From assembly GCF_000419765.1 (NCBI RefSeq), contig NZ_ATTQ01000012.1, forward strand, positions 62,001 to 126,000: a stretch of DNA of 64,000 bases, written 5' to 3'. The DNA comes from Rhizobium mongolense USDA 1844 (GTDB taxonomy: Bacteria; Pseudomonadota; Alphaproteobacteria; Rhizobiales; Rhizobiaceae). Made by a program: the position numbers and the translations under genes. The notes under the pieces are model-generated. The model was not told where the DNA came from. It did no database searches and saw only the letters and a program-made list of their open reading frames with translations. Position 1 is the stretch's first letter. Every line of letters begins with the position of its first letter. Positions 33,506 through 42,505 of this stretch are shown in pieces.

Positions 33506-35854
33506 TCAGGCTTCGGCAGACTGCCGCTTTGGGGGAAGTTCCTCCGTGTAGTAGCTGACATATTTGTGGTGGTAGCGTTCCGTTCCGCCGAAATTGCTGA
33601 ATTTGGCGAGTTCGGTCATATCCGTCTTGTTGAGGATGACGCCGAGGATCTTCTGCTTGATCTGCGGTTCGGCATTCACGATATCGCGGACCATGTTGGT
33701 CGGCGTCTGGCCCCATTCCGTCACGAACAGGAAGCCATCGACCTGCGGCGCGAAGGCCTTCGCGTCGATAACCGGGCCGAGCGGTGCAAGGTCGACGACG
33801 ATGTAGTCGAACATCTTGCGGGCGTTTTCCATCAAATTGAACATGCCCTGCGAGGCAAGGAGCTCGCTGGTGTGCATCAGGTTGTCATTCGAAACGACCG
33901 GCAGGATTGCAAGCTTGGTGCGGCTGTCGACCCTGACTGCGCTTGCCCACGGTACGTCGCCAAGCACCGCTTCGACCAGACCATGCTGGGGCGGGGTCTT
34001 CAGCATGCGCGTCAGGCCCGGGTTGCGAAGGTCGGCGTCGATCAGCAACGTGCGCTTGCCGCTGGAGGCAAGCAGTGCTGCAAAGTTCGCGGCGGTCGTC
34101 GACTTGCCTTCGCCGGGAAGGGCGGAGACGACGCCGATGACGCGGTCGCTCTTGCCCTGGAACATGACGTCGCTTGCAAGCTTGGCGTTGCGTAGCGTCT
34201 CGGCAAAGACCGAGCGGGGCGCTTCGAGAACGATCCGCATGATGCGCTCGAAACTCGCGCCGTCTTCTGGCACTTCTGCGGGCTGAGGTAGCGGGGTCTT
34301 GCGCGGTTGGAAAACCTTGCGCTCCTTCGGCAATTTGCCGACCAGCGGCAGATAGCCGAGGAACTTCAGGCCCAGGATAGAGCGAACGTCACCCTCGACG
34401 CGGAAGAAGCGCTCGCGGAATTCCTGGAATGCCGTCAACGCGCCGCCAGCCATCAGGCCAAGGACGATCGCCAGACCGAGCGTCATCGTCTTCTTGGGGC
34501 TCGACGGCGACGTCGGGATACCGGCTTCGGAAATCACACGCGCCTTGGCGATCGGGAAGGACTGTTGCTGTGCTGCCTCCTCGTAACGGCCGAGATAGGC
34601 TTCATAAAGCGTCTTCAGCGCGGTTGCCCGCTGTTCGAGATCGTTGAGCTTGACGATCGACTTGTCGGATTCCGAGTTCTTTCCGGTCAGATGCCGGATG
34701 TTTTCCTGCAGCGACTCCTGACGCGATTTCGCGACCTCGAACTCATTGCGGTAGCTGGAGGTAAGCTGCTGGAGTTCCTGGAAGATCTGACGCGTCAGGT
34801 CTTCCTTTTCCGTGCGCAGCTGCACGGCCTGCGGATGGTCGGCACCGAAATTGGTGGTGATCTCCTGCTCGCGGCGGGTGACCCCGATGTAACGTGTGCG
34901 CAGGTCCTGGATCACGGAATTGTCGGTCTGGCCGGAGGAAATTGCGGCGTTGTTGACCGCACCTTCCGGACCCTGATCGACAATCGACTTGAACTGGTTG
35001 TAACGGGCCGAGGCGCTGGCGGCATCAGCCTGCGCGACGATGAGCTGCTTGTTGAGGTCGGCAAGCTGCTGCTCGGACATCAGTTCGCCGTTTGCCGACG
35101 TCAGGCCGTTTTCGGTCTTGAACTTTGCAACTTCGAGCGCAGCCTGTTGCGAACGGTCGCGCAGGTCGGCAAGACGTTCCTGCAACCAGACGGAGGCGCG
35201 TTCCGTTGCGTCGAAATTCGCGTTGAGCTGGTCGTTCAGATAGGCGTCGGCATAGGCCTTCGTGACCCTTGCCGCCAGCATCTGGTCCGTCGAGCGGAAG
35301 GCGACGGCGATCACAGAACTGCGGGAAACGCGTTCCACCGACAGCGCCTGCTGCAGCATGGCCGCAGCCTTCTGACGGCGGCCATTGCGGGCATTCTCCT
35401 CCGAGGCCGGCGGGCCGCCCGGTGTCAGGGCGCTGGCAATGAGTTTCACGCCGGATTTCACCAGTTCGACAGGTCCCTGACCGGGATCGAGGATGGTGTC
35501 GTTCTCGGAGAGGTTTTGAGCATCGACGACGGCGAGTGCCAACTCGTTCGACTTCAGAATCTCGACGGCGCTCGCGATCTGCATATCCACCTGCTGGGAA
35601 CTGGCGGCAGGCGCCTCATCCTCTGCATATTTGGTCATGCTGTCATCGAGCAGGATCTGCGTCAGCGATGTGTAGACGGGTGTCGAAAGGATCAGATAGA
35701 TGGCAGCAAGCGCCACGAACGCGACGACGCAAAGCGCGATCGAACCGGCGCGGCGAAACAGGATCGCAATCAGCCGATCGATATCGATGAAGCTGTCGGA
35801 ATCGTCGGACGCTTTCGGTACCGTGCTGTGCAGGGTCAGGTTTCGTTGATTCAT
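33506..35854 (-). CDS. exoP: Succinoglycan chain-length/BY-kinase protein ExoP (Wzz-Wzc type)
   Basis: 782 residues from the ATG at 35854, preceded by AAAGGAT. N-terminal Wzz domain with a first helix at about 35-55 (GSIALCVVAFVALAAIYLIL), a long periplasmic coiled coil, and a Pro-rich segment PTSPSSPKKTM leading into the second helix. The cytoplasmic BY-kinase has Walker A ALPGEGKSTTAANF (about 575-588), Walker A' LLIDADLRNPG and Walker B YIVVDLAPLGP. The C-terminus is Tyr-rich (ERYHHKYVSYYTEE), as expected for autophosphorylation. ExoP sets the ratio of high to low molecular weight polymer in succinoglycan synthesis. Last gene of the leftward exoH-K-L/A-M-O-P unit. Confidence 0.93.
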   Translation of the reverse strand: MNQRNLTLHSTVPKASDDSDSFIDIDRLIAILFRRAGSIALCVVAFVALAAIYLILSTPVYTSLTQILLDDSMTKYAEDEAPAASSQQVDMQIASAVEILKSNELALAVVDAQNLSENDTILDPGQGPVELVKSGVKLIASALTPGGPPASEENARNGRRQKAAAMLQQALSVERVSRSSVIAVAFRSTDQMLAARVTKAYADAYLNDQLNANFDATERASVWLQERLADLRDRSQQAALEVAKFKTENGLTSANGELMSEQQLADLNKQLIVAQADAASASARYNQFKSIVDQGPEGAVNNAAISSGQTDNSVIQDLRTRYIGVTRREQEITTNFGADHPQAVQLRTEKEDLTRQIFQELQQLTSSYRNEFEVAKSRQESLQENIRHLTGKNSESDKSIVKLNDLEQRATALKTLYEAYLGRYEEAAQQQSFPIAKARVISEAGIPTSPSSPKKTMTLGLAIVLGLMAGGALTAFQEFRERFFRVEGDVRSILGLKFLGYLPLVGKLPKERKVFQPRKTPLPQPAEVPEDGASFERIMRIVLEAPRSVFAETLRNAKLASDVMFQGKSDRVIGVVSALPGEGKSTTAANFAALLASSGKRTLLIDADLRNPGLTRMLKTPPQHGLVEAVLGDVPWASAVRVDSRTKLAILPVVSNDNLMHTSELLASQGMFNLMENARKMFDYIVVDLAPLGPVIDAKAFAPQVDGFLFVTEWGQTPTNMVRDIVNAEPQIKQKILGVILNKTDMTELAKFSNFGGTERYHHKYVSYYTEELPPKRQSAEA

Positions 35855-35858
35855 GAGG

Positions 35859-36866
35859 TCATCCTTTGGGCGAGCGCGGCGCGCCGCCGAACGTTGGAAT
35901 GTCTGTCTTGAGGCCGGCGAGATTGCGCAATGCCGCGGCCAATCTGTTGATGCGGACAGCGATCGGCATCTTGAGGTGGCGCAGCGCAATCGGATCGCTC
36001 CATGCCGCCTTGATCGTGCCGGAGATCGATCTGTTCTTCATGCTGTCGACAAGGAGAAGGAACGATCTCGCCTGCCGCAGGCTGCGTGTCCGGAATTTCT
36101 GCGCAGAGGAGGCCTGCACATCGAGCGTGTGCTTGCCAAGGAAGACCCTGTCTCCCTCCATCATCGCCTCGATATGCCGGAGTTCGAGCACCCGGGAGAT
36201 GGAACCCTCGCGGATATGGTAGTCATAGCCGGCAACAGGCTCGACCACGCACCGCGCGCCAAGCGCCAGTGCGGAGGCGAGGAATACATAGTCCTCGCCG
36301 ATCCGCAGATTTTCGTCGAAGCGCAGTGCGTGCCGCTCGATGAAGGCTCGTTCGAAAACAGGCTTGAGATAACCAAAGTTATGCGTGGTCTGGAAAAGCG
36401 CATTGGAGCGAATGAAATCGGCCAGCGTCAGTTCCGGCATGGCTGCCAGCGCGCTTTCGGAGAACATGGTTTCCGGCGGCGTGCCGTCGGCGCGGATCAC
36501 CCGCAGATTGTCGACCGCGATCTGCGCACCACCTTTTTCGGCGCGGGCAATCAGCCTGGCCAGCCGCCCCGGCTCGATCGCATCGTCGGAATCGAGTACG
36601 GCAAGCCACCGGCCCGTTGCCGCGGCAATGGCTGCGTTGCGCGCTGCGGCCGGACCACCGTTGGTTTCGAGCGCGAGCAGACGGACATTCCTGTCCGAAT
36701 AGCTGCTGGCCACCTCGCGCGTGTCATCGCCCGAGCAATCGTCTGCAACAATGACCTCGACGGTCACGCCGGTCTGCGCCAGCGCGCTTTCGATCGCCTT
36801 CGAAAGCGTTTCGGCTGCGTTATAAGCAGCCATGATGAAACTGATGTCCGGCAGTTCTTTCGTCAT
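35859..36866 (-). CDS. exoO: Glucosyltransferase ExoO (GT2)
   Basis: 335 residues from the ATG at 36866, whose ATGA overlaps the exoM stop by four bases. GT-A fold: ISFIMAAYNAAETLSKAI at the start, EVIVADDCSGDDT with the nucleotide-binding Asp, and LAVLDSDDAIEPG (DxD near residue 90). Position between exoP and exoM, as in S. meliloti, identifies it as ExoO, which with ExoW, ExoL, ExoA, ExoM and ExoU adds glucoses to the lipid-linked octasaccharide. Four bases separate it from exoP. Assignment rests on order as much as on sequence. Confidence 0.85.
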   Translation of the reverse strand: MTKELPDISFIMAAYNAAETLSKAIESALAQTGVTVEVIVADDCSGDDTREVASSYSDRNVRLLALETNGGPAAARNAAIAAATGRWLAVLDSDDAIEPGRLARLIARAEKGGAQIAVDNLRVIRADGTPPETMFSESALAAMPELTLADFIRSNALFQTTHNFGYLKPVFERAFIERHALRFDENLRIGEDYVFLASALALGARCVVEPVAGYDYHIREGSISRVLELRHIEAMMEGDRVFLGKHTLDVQASSAQKFRTRSLRQARSFLLLVDSMKNRSISGTIKAAWSDPIALRHLKMPIAVRINRLAAALRNLAGLKTDIPTFGGAPRSPKG

Positions 36867-37789
36867 GCAGTTCCCTCTGCTGCGCCATATTGGCGAATCT
36901 CGCGCACGCCGAGCAGGCCGCTGACGACGCCGAGATGCATCGTGCCGCGAAGTGCGTAGCGATAGCGTGGAACGGGCACCAGGATGCAGACGAGCGCCAC
37001 GCCCAGGCAATAACCGGCCTTCGCGGTGGCAAGTCCGATCTGTTTCAGGCGGTTAAGACCCCGATACCTCTCCTGCAATAGACGTCCATGGGTCTGGCCG
37101 AAACGGAAACGGCGTTTTGCGAGCCATGAAAGCTCCGCCCGTTTTTCCGGCACCGCCTCATAGACATGCGCTTCGGGAGCATAGGCGATGCGTCCTCCGT
37201 CCCGGTGCATATGGCTGAAGAATTCGGTGTCTTCGCCGCCCGTCTTTCCAAGCGCCAGGTTGAAGCGGCGGCCCTTCACATGTTCGGAGCCGAGACGGAG
37301 CAGCACGTTGCAGGTATAGCCCGTGCGGATTTCCTCGCCCACCCAGACCGGCAGCGTCGAATGAAAATCACCTTCGCGCATCCAGGCAGGAGCGGTCGAT
37401 GCATAGACGCTGCGGACCGGGCCGAGGATCGCATCGGCGCCGGTCTTTTTCGCCGCATTCAGCAGTTCCACCAGCCAGTTTTCCGAGGCATCCTCGTCGT
37501 CGTCGATGAAGGCCAGGAAATCGCCCTTGGCATTTTCGAGGCAGGCGTTGCGGGCAATCGAGATGTTCGATGCCGGGCAGTGCACATAGACGATCTCGTG
37601 CGGGATCGTCGAGCGCAGCGCGTCGACGCGTTCCTGCGCGCTCGCCGTCACATCGTTGTCGGCAACGATGATGCGCAGGATGACGTCTTCAGGAACCGCA
37701 AGCACGCCAAGCGAAAGCAGCGCCTCATCCAACGAGGCGCGGCGATAGGTGCAAACGCCGATATCGATCTGCATGCGTTGGTCCTTCAT
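36863..37789 (-). CDS. exoM: Beta-glucosyltransferase ExoM (GT2)
   Basis: 308 residues from the ATG at 37789, whose A is also the last base of the preceding TGA (TGATG); ATG 37774 behind AAGGA is an alternative. GT2 start IDIGVCTYRRASLDEAL, nucleotide-site Asp in RIIVADNDVT, and an acidic metal motif LAFIDDDEDASENW around residue 90. Two hydrophobic C-terminal stretches (AGYCLGVALVCILVPV and the following one) suggest membrane association. Position between exoO and exoA and a length near 309 match S. meliloti ExoM. Confidence 0.87.
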   Translation of the reverse strand: MKDQRMQIDIGVCTYRRASLDEALLSLGVLAVPEDVILRIIVADNDVTASAQERVDALRSTIPHEIVYVHCPASNISIARNACLENAKGDFLAFIDDDEDASENWLVELLNAAKKTGADAILGPVRSVYASTAPAWMREGDFHSTLPVWVGEEIRTGYTCNVLLRLGSEHVKGRRFNLALGKTGGEDTEFFSHMHRDGGRIAYAPEAHVYEAVPEKRAELSWLAKRRFRFGQTHGRLLQERYRGLNRLKQIGLATAKAGYCLGVALVCILVPVPRYRYALRGTMHLGVVSGLLGVREIRQYGAAEGTA

Positions 37790-39987
37790 CAAGACGCCTT
37801 GCGGTTGCGGAAGCTCAGGAGCTCCATCCAGAAACCGGCCGACCAGGCAAAATGCATCACCATGGCCGAGATCGCGGCAAGCGGCCCATATGGATTGCGC
37901 TGGCCGACCGCCATCCAGAAACCGTAGCCGACGCAGGCGACGGCCCAGAGGCTGAACGGAATGACCGCAATCCAGCTCAGAACGGCCAGAAACGCGCCGA
38001 TAAAGACCGGCACCACCGCGAGCGGCAGCATCTGGCGAAGGTTCGGCATGCTGCCGTGCTTCAGGATGTTCTTCGCACGGCCCCGGCCATAGCCGAGATA
38101 TTGCCGGAAAAGCGTTCCAACGGTTGATCGTGGATAATAGATCATCCGTGTCTTGTCGGTCATCCAGATGCCAAAGCCCGCCTTTTTCAGACGGTAATCC
38201 AATTCCGCGTCCTCATTATGGCTGAATGTTTCATCGTAGCCGCCGACGGTATCGAAGGCTGCGATGCGCATCAGCGCATGGTGGCCGTGATCGGTCCAAT
38301 GGCCCTTGGCTCCCTCGCGATGCTTCGAGCCGCCATTGCCGAGTTTGGAGTTCTGCGCGAAAGCTGTGGCCTTCTGGAAAATGCCAAACCCGATCGTCTC
38401 CATGGCGACGACGACCGAATCCGCCTGAGTAAGCTCGGCCTCTTCGACGAGCCGCTGGCAGTAATCCGCCGGATAATCGCCGTGGGCGTCGATCCGGATC
38501 AGGTATTCGTAATCGCGGCCGAAGGTCTTGACCGCGAGATTGATGGCTGCGCTCTGGATGCGGCGGGGATTGTCGAGAAGAATGACGCGCGGGTCGGTTT
38601 CGCTGATGCGGCCGACGATCTCACGCGTGCCGTCGGTGCTTCCGCCGTCTGCGACGACGATGCGGGCGTTCAACTGATCAAGCGCCGGGCCAAGTTTTTC
38701 GATCAAGGGTTTGATGTGCCTTGCCTCGTTCAGGCAAGGAATGATGATAAGGCTGGCGACGCTGGAACAAGCATCAGGCTTCATTGCAGTCGACCCTTCT
38801 GGAACTGCGGTTGCGGGGTTAGAGGCAGCGGCCGCGTGCGCTTCGGCGTCGGACGGTACAAGGCGGGACAGATTGTCGACCAAGGCGCGGCAATCGCTGC
38901 GGTCGGCGAGCCAGCTCTTCCGATCCTCGGCGGCGACTGCCGCAGCGAGTGTGGCGTAACGTTCACCGGCGAGGCCCTCGAAGAGGGCTTCGAGGCTTTC
39001 GACAGACGCGTCGTGCAGCGTCAGGCCGATATCCTTGCGGGAGAGGAAACGAGCCGTCTCGGTGCCTGCGAGCGCAATGGGGACGCTGCCATGGAGGCAA
39101 CCTTCATAGATCCGGTTGGGAAGCAGCCAGCTCGAATTGAGGCCTTCCTCGAAGAAGTCGATCGCCCAGGAGAAGTGAACGTCGCTGTAGATCGTCGGCA
39201 GGTCTTCCGGGTTCTTGTATGGCCCCTCGAAGCTCAGGTAGGGTTCATTGGCGACGAAGGCGTCGAAATCCTCGAATTCGGAATAAGCCGGCCGGCCGCG
39301 CAGCACGATGCGGACGCGACCGTTCATCCGTCTGGAGAAATCGGCAAGCAGTTGCAACGACTTGCGGCAGCGGAGCGCCCCGAACCAGCCAATCTTCCAG
39401 GGCTCGCCCTCATTCGGCGGCAAGCGGAGCGGGGTTGCTTCCGGCATGCCGTTCAGCGCGAGCACCTTGTTCTCGACAAGCATGATCGGCGCCTTGAGAG
39501 CCGAGCGCGGAACGAAGTAGTTCGCGATGAAGGCGGGCGAACTCGTCAGGATCAGTTTCGCATCTCGCCCGAAATAGGCTTCAGCACGGCGCACTGCCCT
39601 GCCGGTTATGCCGTCATTCACCAGAAGGCGATGGATATCGAGGCATTCGTAGACGATCGGCACGCCGCCGAAGAGGTGGCTGGCTCGTTCGGCGACTGCC
39701 AGCGCTTCCAGATTGCGCCCGATGATCACGTCCGGCCGTTCGACACCATTCAGCAGGCCCCGCAGGCCGACGACCGCCTTTGCGACAGCGCCCATGCGCT
39801 GGCCGAATTTGGCATCGACGGTCCGGCCAAGTTCGATCGGCGTGAGACCGTTGACGGCGGCAAGCGCGTTCTCGCCGCGCCGGAATCCGGAAAGCGTCAC
39901 CGAGGCGCCGCCTTCGGTCAACATCAGCACGCGGCGCCGCACGGCAGGATCGGCCAGATCATGCGCCAGATAGAGGACTTTGAGCAT
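37789..39987 (-). CDS. exoL/exoA: ExoL-ExoA: two succinoglycan glycosyltransferases in one continuous frame
   Basis: 732 residues from the ATG at 39987 (AAGGAG seven bases upstream). Residues 1-380 are an ExoL-like glycosyltransferase (MLKVLYLAHDLADPAVRRRV, then GWFGALRCRKSLQLL and LPNRIYEGCLHGSVPIAL, a GT4-style donor site). A linker of about 25 residues rich in Ala, Pro and Thr follows. From Met402 (ATG at 38784) comes a full ExoA-like GT2: SLIIIPCLNEARHIKPLIEK, VVADGGSTDGT, LIRIDAHGDYP and C-terminal membrane helices. In S. meliloti exoA and exoL are adjacent separate genes; here no stop separates them. AGAAGGG just before ATG 38784 leaves room for independent translation of ExoA. Confidence 0.85.
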   Translation of the reverse strand: MLKVLYLAHDLADPAVRRRVLMLTEGGASVTLSGFRRGENALAAVNGLTPIELGRTVDAKFGQRMGAVAKAVVGLRGLLNGVERPDVIIGRNLEALAVAERASHLFGGVPIVYECLDIHRLLVNDGITGRAVRRAEAYFGRDAKLILTSSPAFIANYFVPRSALKAPIMLVENKVLALNGMPEATPLRLPPNEGEPWKIGWFGALRCRKSLQLLADFSRRMNGRVRIVLRGRPAYSEFEDFDAFVANEPYLSFEGPYKNPEDLPTIYSDVHFSWAIDFFEEGLNSSWLLPNRIYEGCLHGSVPIALAGTETARFLSRKDIGLTLHDASVESLEALFEGLAGERYATLAAAVAAEDRKSWLADRSDCRALVDNLSRLVPSDAEAHAAAASNPATAVPEGSTAMKPDACSSVASLIIIPCLNEARHIKPLIEKLGPALDQLNARIVVADGGSTDGTREIVGRISETDPRVILLDNPRRIQSAAINLAVKTFGRDYEYLIRIDAHGDYPADYCQRLVEEAELTQADSVVVAMETIGFGIFQKATAFAQNSKLGNGGSKHREGAKGHWTDHGHHALMRIAAFDTVGGYDETFSHNEDAELDYRLKKAGFGIWMTDKTRMIYYPRSTVGTLFRQYLGYGRGRAKNILKHGSMPNLRQMLPLAVVPVFIGAFLAVLSWIAVIPFSLWAVACVGYGFWMAVGQRNPYGPLAAISAMVMHFAWSAGFWMELLSFRNRKAS

Positions 39988-40066
39988 CAATACTCCTTGC
40001 GCTATCCCGGATGTACCGGAGTCCGTTTCGGGTGTGCTGTGCAATGTTTCGGCGGTTTCAGAATGC

Positions 40067-40858
40067 TTAATTGAGCGTGCAGGCGATCGAACCCTGGAAC
40101 TGGCATTTGTCACCCGGCGCCGTGTAGGCCACCCGATCGATTTCCATCGTCGTGGGTTGGGTGTAGGCGAATTTGCCCATCCAGTCCGAAAGTTTGTCCG
40201 TTCCCCAGAGGCTGAAGAAGATCTTCTGCGGGTTCTGGGGAATCTTGGACGGGTCGGTGACGTCCTGGACAAGCTTGCCGTTCAGGTAATAGCGAAGCCT
40301 GCCCGCCTCCCAGACGAATGCATAGTCATTGAAGCCCTGATCGGCGCCTTGGCCGACGGGGACGAGCTTTTCGTTCCCGCCCTTGGCCTTGATGTATTGG
40401 TTCACCTGGACAGTCGACGTGTCTTTGCCGAGCACCTCGAAGTCGATTTCGTCATGCTGCTGCTTATCGGCAGGGCCGATATAGGTGAAGAAGGCGGAGT
40501 TCAGGCCCTTGCCGGTTGCAGACTTGATCCGCGCTTCATAGGTGCCGTAGCTGAAGCGTTTTTTCGTCTGGATCTCGCCGCAGAGATAGTTGCGGTCCTT
40601 GGATCTACCCTCGGCGAAGGTCAGCTGCAGCATGCCGCCCTCAGCCTTCACCTGGTTCTTGGACCACGTGCAGTTCTGGTGGGCGCCGTTGTTCCAGCCG
40701 TCGGAAACGTACCAGAAGCTGCGGTCGATCTTATCGAAATCATCCACGAAGGATTTGCCAGTTGCCTGCTGGGCATGGGCGGGGAGGGCACCGAGGATAA
40801 GGGCGCCGATCGTCAAACTCTGGCAAAGCAGTCGCGCATGGGCGATTTTGGCCGTCAT
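40067..40858 (-). CDS. exoK: Secreted endo-beta-1,3-1,4-glycanase ExoK (GH16)
   Basis: 263 residues with a signal peptide (CQSLTIGALILGALPAHA, cut near AHAQQ). GH16 catalytic motif DEIDFEVLG near residue 136 (ExDxE, two catalytic glutamates around the Asp), preceded by NSAFFTYIGPADKQ and followed by FNDYAFVWEAGRLRYYLNGK, all typical of the family. Two paired cysteines (NCTWSK/YLCGE, and KCQFQGSIAC). ExoK cleaves nascent succinoglycan to low molecular weight forms. It starts three bases after exoH ends. Confidence 0.93.
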   Translation of the reverse strand: MTAKIAHARLLCQSLTIGALILGALPAHAQQATGKSFVDDFDKIDRSFWYVSDGWNNGAHQNCTWSKNQVKAEGGMLQLTFAEGRSKDRNYLCGEIQTKKRFSYGTYEARIKSATGKGLNSAFFTYIGPADKQQHDEIDFEVLGKDTSTVQVNQYIKAKGGNEKLVPVGQGADQGFNDYAFVWEAGRLRYYLNGKLVQDVTDPSKIPQNPQKIFFSLWGTDKLSDWMGKFAYTQPTTMEIDRVAYTAPGDKCQFQGSIACTLN

Positions 40859-40861
40859 GTC

Positions 40862-41977
40862 TCACCTTTGCTGTGGAACGAATTCTGCCGGGACATCCCG
40901 GCGGGAAGCGGGTTGAGAGCTCTTTTTGGTCCGGCCGCCGGTCAAAACGGCGTAGAGGCGCGGCGCGTTGTTGCGGACAAAGCTGTTGGAAACGGCAAGC
41001 ACTGGAAAGAGCACCAGAAGCGAGCCGCAGAAGAAGAGCGGATAGAAGCCGATGCCCGTCTTTCCCCAAATCATGAAGAATAGGACGAGCAGCGGATAAT
41101 GGGCGCAGAAGATCCAGAAGCTCAAGCTTCCGGTCTTTGCAAGACGCTGGCCAAGAGGGGTCTTGATTAGCGGCGCCGAGAGCATCCAGAAGCCGGCAGC
41201 CCCGCCGATTGCCAGCGCATTGCGGCATAGTTCCACCCAGTCCGGCATCGATGGGCCGGTCATGTAGATCGCGGTTGCAAGCAGCGCCGAAGCGGCAAGC
41301 AGCAGCGCCACGCCAAGTGGTGCAAAGCGGTCGAGCGCCTTGATGTCGATCTTGTAGAGGCTCGCATAGATGCCGAAAGCGAAGCTGAAGAGGATCGAGC
41401 GCTTGATCACGATATGGAGCGACATTTCCGGAATGAGCGCGAGCAGCAACAATGTCGACAATGTCAGCAGGGGGATGCGCCGGATGAGCCAGGCGAGCAG
41501 CGGCGAAAGCAGGATGCAGACGAAGAGGTCGCGCAGGAAGTAAAGCGGGATGTTGGTGGGAAATTCCTCGGCCGCAAAGAGCTGACTAAGAAGGCCACGC
41601 ACCGATGCGGTCCACGGGCTCACCACATAGCCGTCACCGATGCCGACGCTCAGCATCGCAAGCGCGGCGATGAAGAATGCCGTATTCCAGATGAGAAATG
41701 GCAGGAAAACGGTCTGCGCTTTCGTGCGCACCGTTTTCACATAGTTGAAGCCCTCCGTCCCGCCGCGAAACAGCAGGTAGCCGGAAATCGCGCTGAGGCA
41801 GGGAACCCCGACACGGAAGAGCGCTTCGCTCAGGAAGACCCGCAGCCAGTCGAAGAAACCGTAGTTTCCGTTGAACGGCGTATTGGCAGGGTCAAACGGT
41901 ATATGGACGAACACAATGCCCGAAATGAGCACGATGCGCATCAGGTTGATCCGCGAGGATACGTTGGCGTCAACGTT
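40862..41977 (-). CDS. exoH: Succinoglycan O-succinyltransferase ExoH (acyltransferase-3 family)
   Basis: 371 residues from a GTG at 41977, seven to eight bases after AGGGGTGA; GTG 41992 and TTG 42028 are upstream alternatives. Acyltransferase-3 fold with about ten helices: INLMRIVLISGIVFVHIP carries the conserved active-site His in the first helix, and LSEALFRVGVPCLSAISGYL is the second family motif. The C-terminus is basic and cytoplasmic. ExoH adds succinyl groups, which make the polymer cleavable by the ExoK glycanase encoded next. First gene of the leftward exoH-K-L/A-M-O-P unit, with a good promoter about 230 bases upstream. Confidence 0.88.
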   Translation of the reverse strand, partial: NVDANVSSRINLMRIVLISGIVFVHIPFDPANTPFNGNYGFFDWLRVFLSEALFRVGVPCLSAISGYLLFRGGTEGFNYVKTVRTKAQTVFLPFLIWNTAFFIAALAMLSVGIGDGYVVSPWTASVRGLLSQLFAAEEFPTNIPLYFLRDLFVCILLSPLLAWLIRRIPLLTLSTLLLLALIPEMSLHIVIKRSILFSFAFGIYASLYKIDIKALDRFAPLGVALLLAASALLATAIYMTGPSMPDWVELCRNALAIGGAAGFWMLSAPLIKTPLGQRLAKTGSLSFWIFCAHYPLLVLFFMIWGKTGIGFYPLFFCGSLLVLFPVLAVSNSFVRNNAPRLYAVLTGGRTKKSSQPASRRDVPAEFVPQQR

Positions 41978-42204
41978 CACGTTATCAGTCACCCCTATTG
42001 GGTCGCACCCCCCTTGCGACCGTTTCAACGAGAGCAGACTCGAGCCCGCAGACCAAAAGCTAGAGCGTTTTTACGGAAGAAAATATGGCACTGCAGCAAA
42101 AATGATCGGCGATCCCGTTTCGGGACGGCCGATTCGAGCGGCTCAGCGACGGCTCTTGTCGTGCTTGGCTTTAAGAGAAGGAACTGAAACGCCCGATGGG
42201 GCAA

Positions 42205-42233
42205 TGTATATCGGAAAATCATCATAAATTCAA
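42205..42233 (-). promoter_or_regulatory. Promoter of the exoH-K-L/A-M-O-P operon
   Basis: On the leftward strand TTGAAT (42233-42228), a 17-base spacer and TATACA (42210-42205): a good sigma-70-type match in a locally AT-rich block. Predicted start near 42198, leaving a leader of about 220 bases before exoH. Confidence 0.6.
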
Positions 42234-42399
42234 ATTGCGGGACGATGAAAACCGCCGCGACGGAAAAGTTTTGTCGTTTGGTGAAGGAGTCCATGCGTTT
42301 TCACGCGAAGCCGGGTGCCTGAATGTGGCTGAAATGTGGCTTTCGCTCCCCAAATGGTTTTATTCGGCACATGGATGTTTGACAACGTGCTGGTGGGCT

Positions 42400-42429
42400 T
42401 TGACAAATTTCGGCCGGAATGACCTACAT
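42400..42429 (+). promoter_or_regulatory. Candidate promoter of exoW
   Basis: TTGACA (42400-42405), an 18-base spacer and CTACAT (42424-42429), giving a leader of about 70 bases before the exoW ATG at 42506. A second TTGACA lies just upstream at 42379-42384 and could belong to an alternative promoter, although no -10 follows it at the right distance. Confidence 0.45.
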
Positions 42430-42505
42430 CATTTCGCAGTGCAGCAACTTGCTCGGGTGCGGTCTCGACCCTATGTGCCCATCACCGGACTCTTCAGGAG
42501 AAAGA

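Noticed and set aside
34307..35911. 534-codon plus-strand frame opposite exoP
   Set aside because: Shadow of the ExoP coiled-coil region.
38218..40074. 618-codon plus-strand frame opposite exoL/exoA
   Set aside because: Shadow; the minus strand encodes two complete glycosyltransferase domains.
42025..42294. 89-codon minus-strand frame upstream of exoH
   Set aside because: Overlaps the exoH promoter and leader and has no recognisable product.
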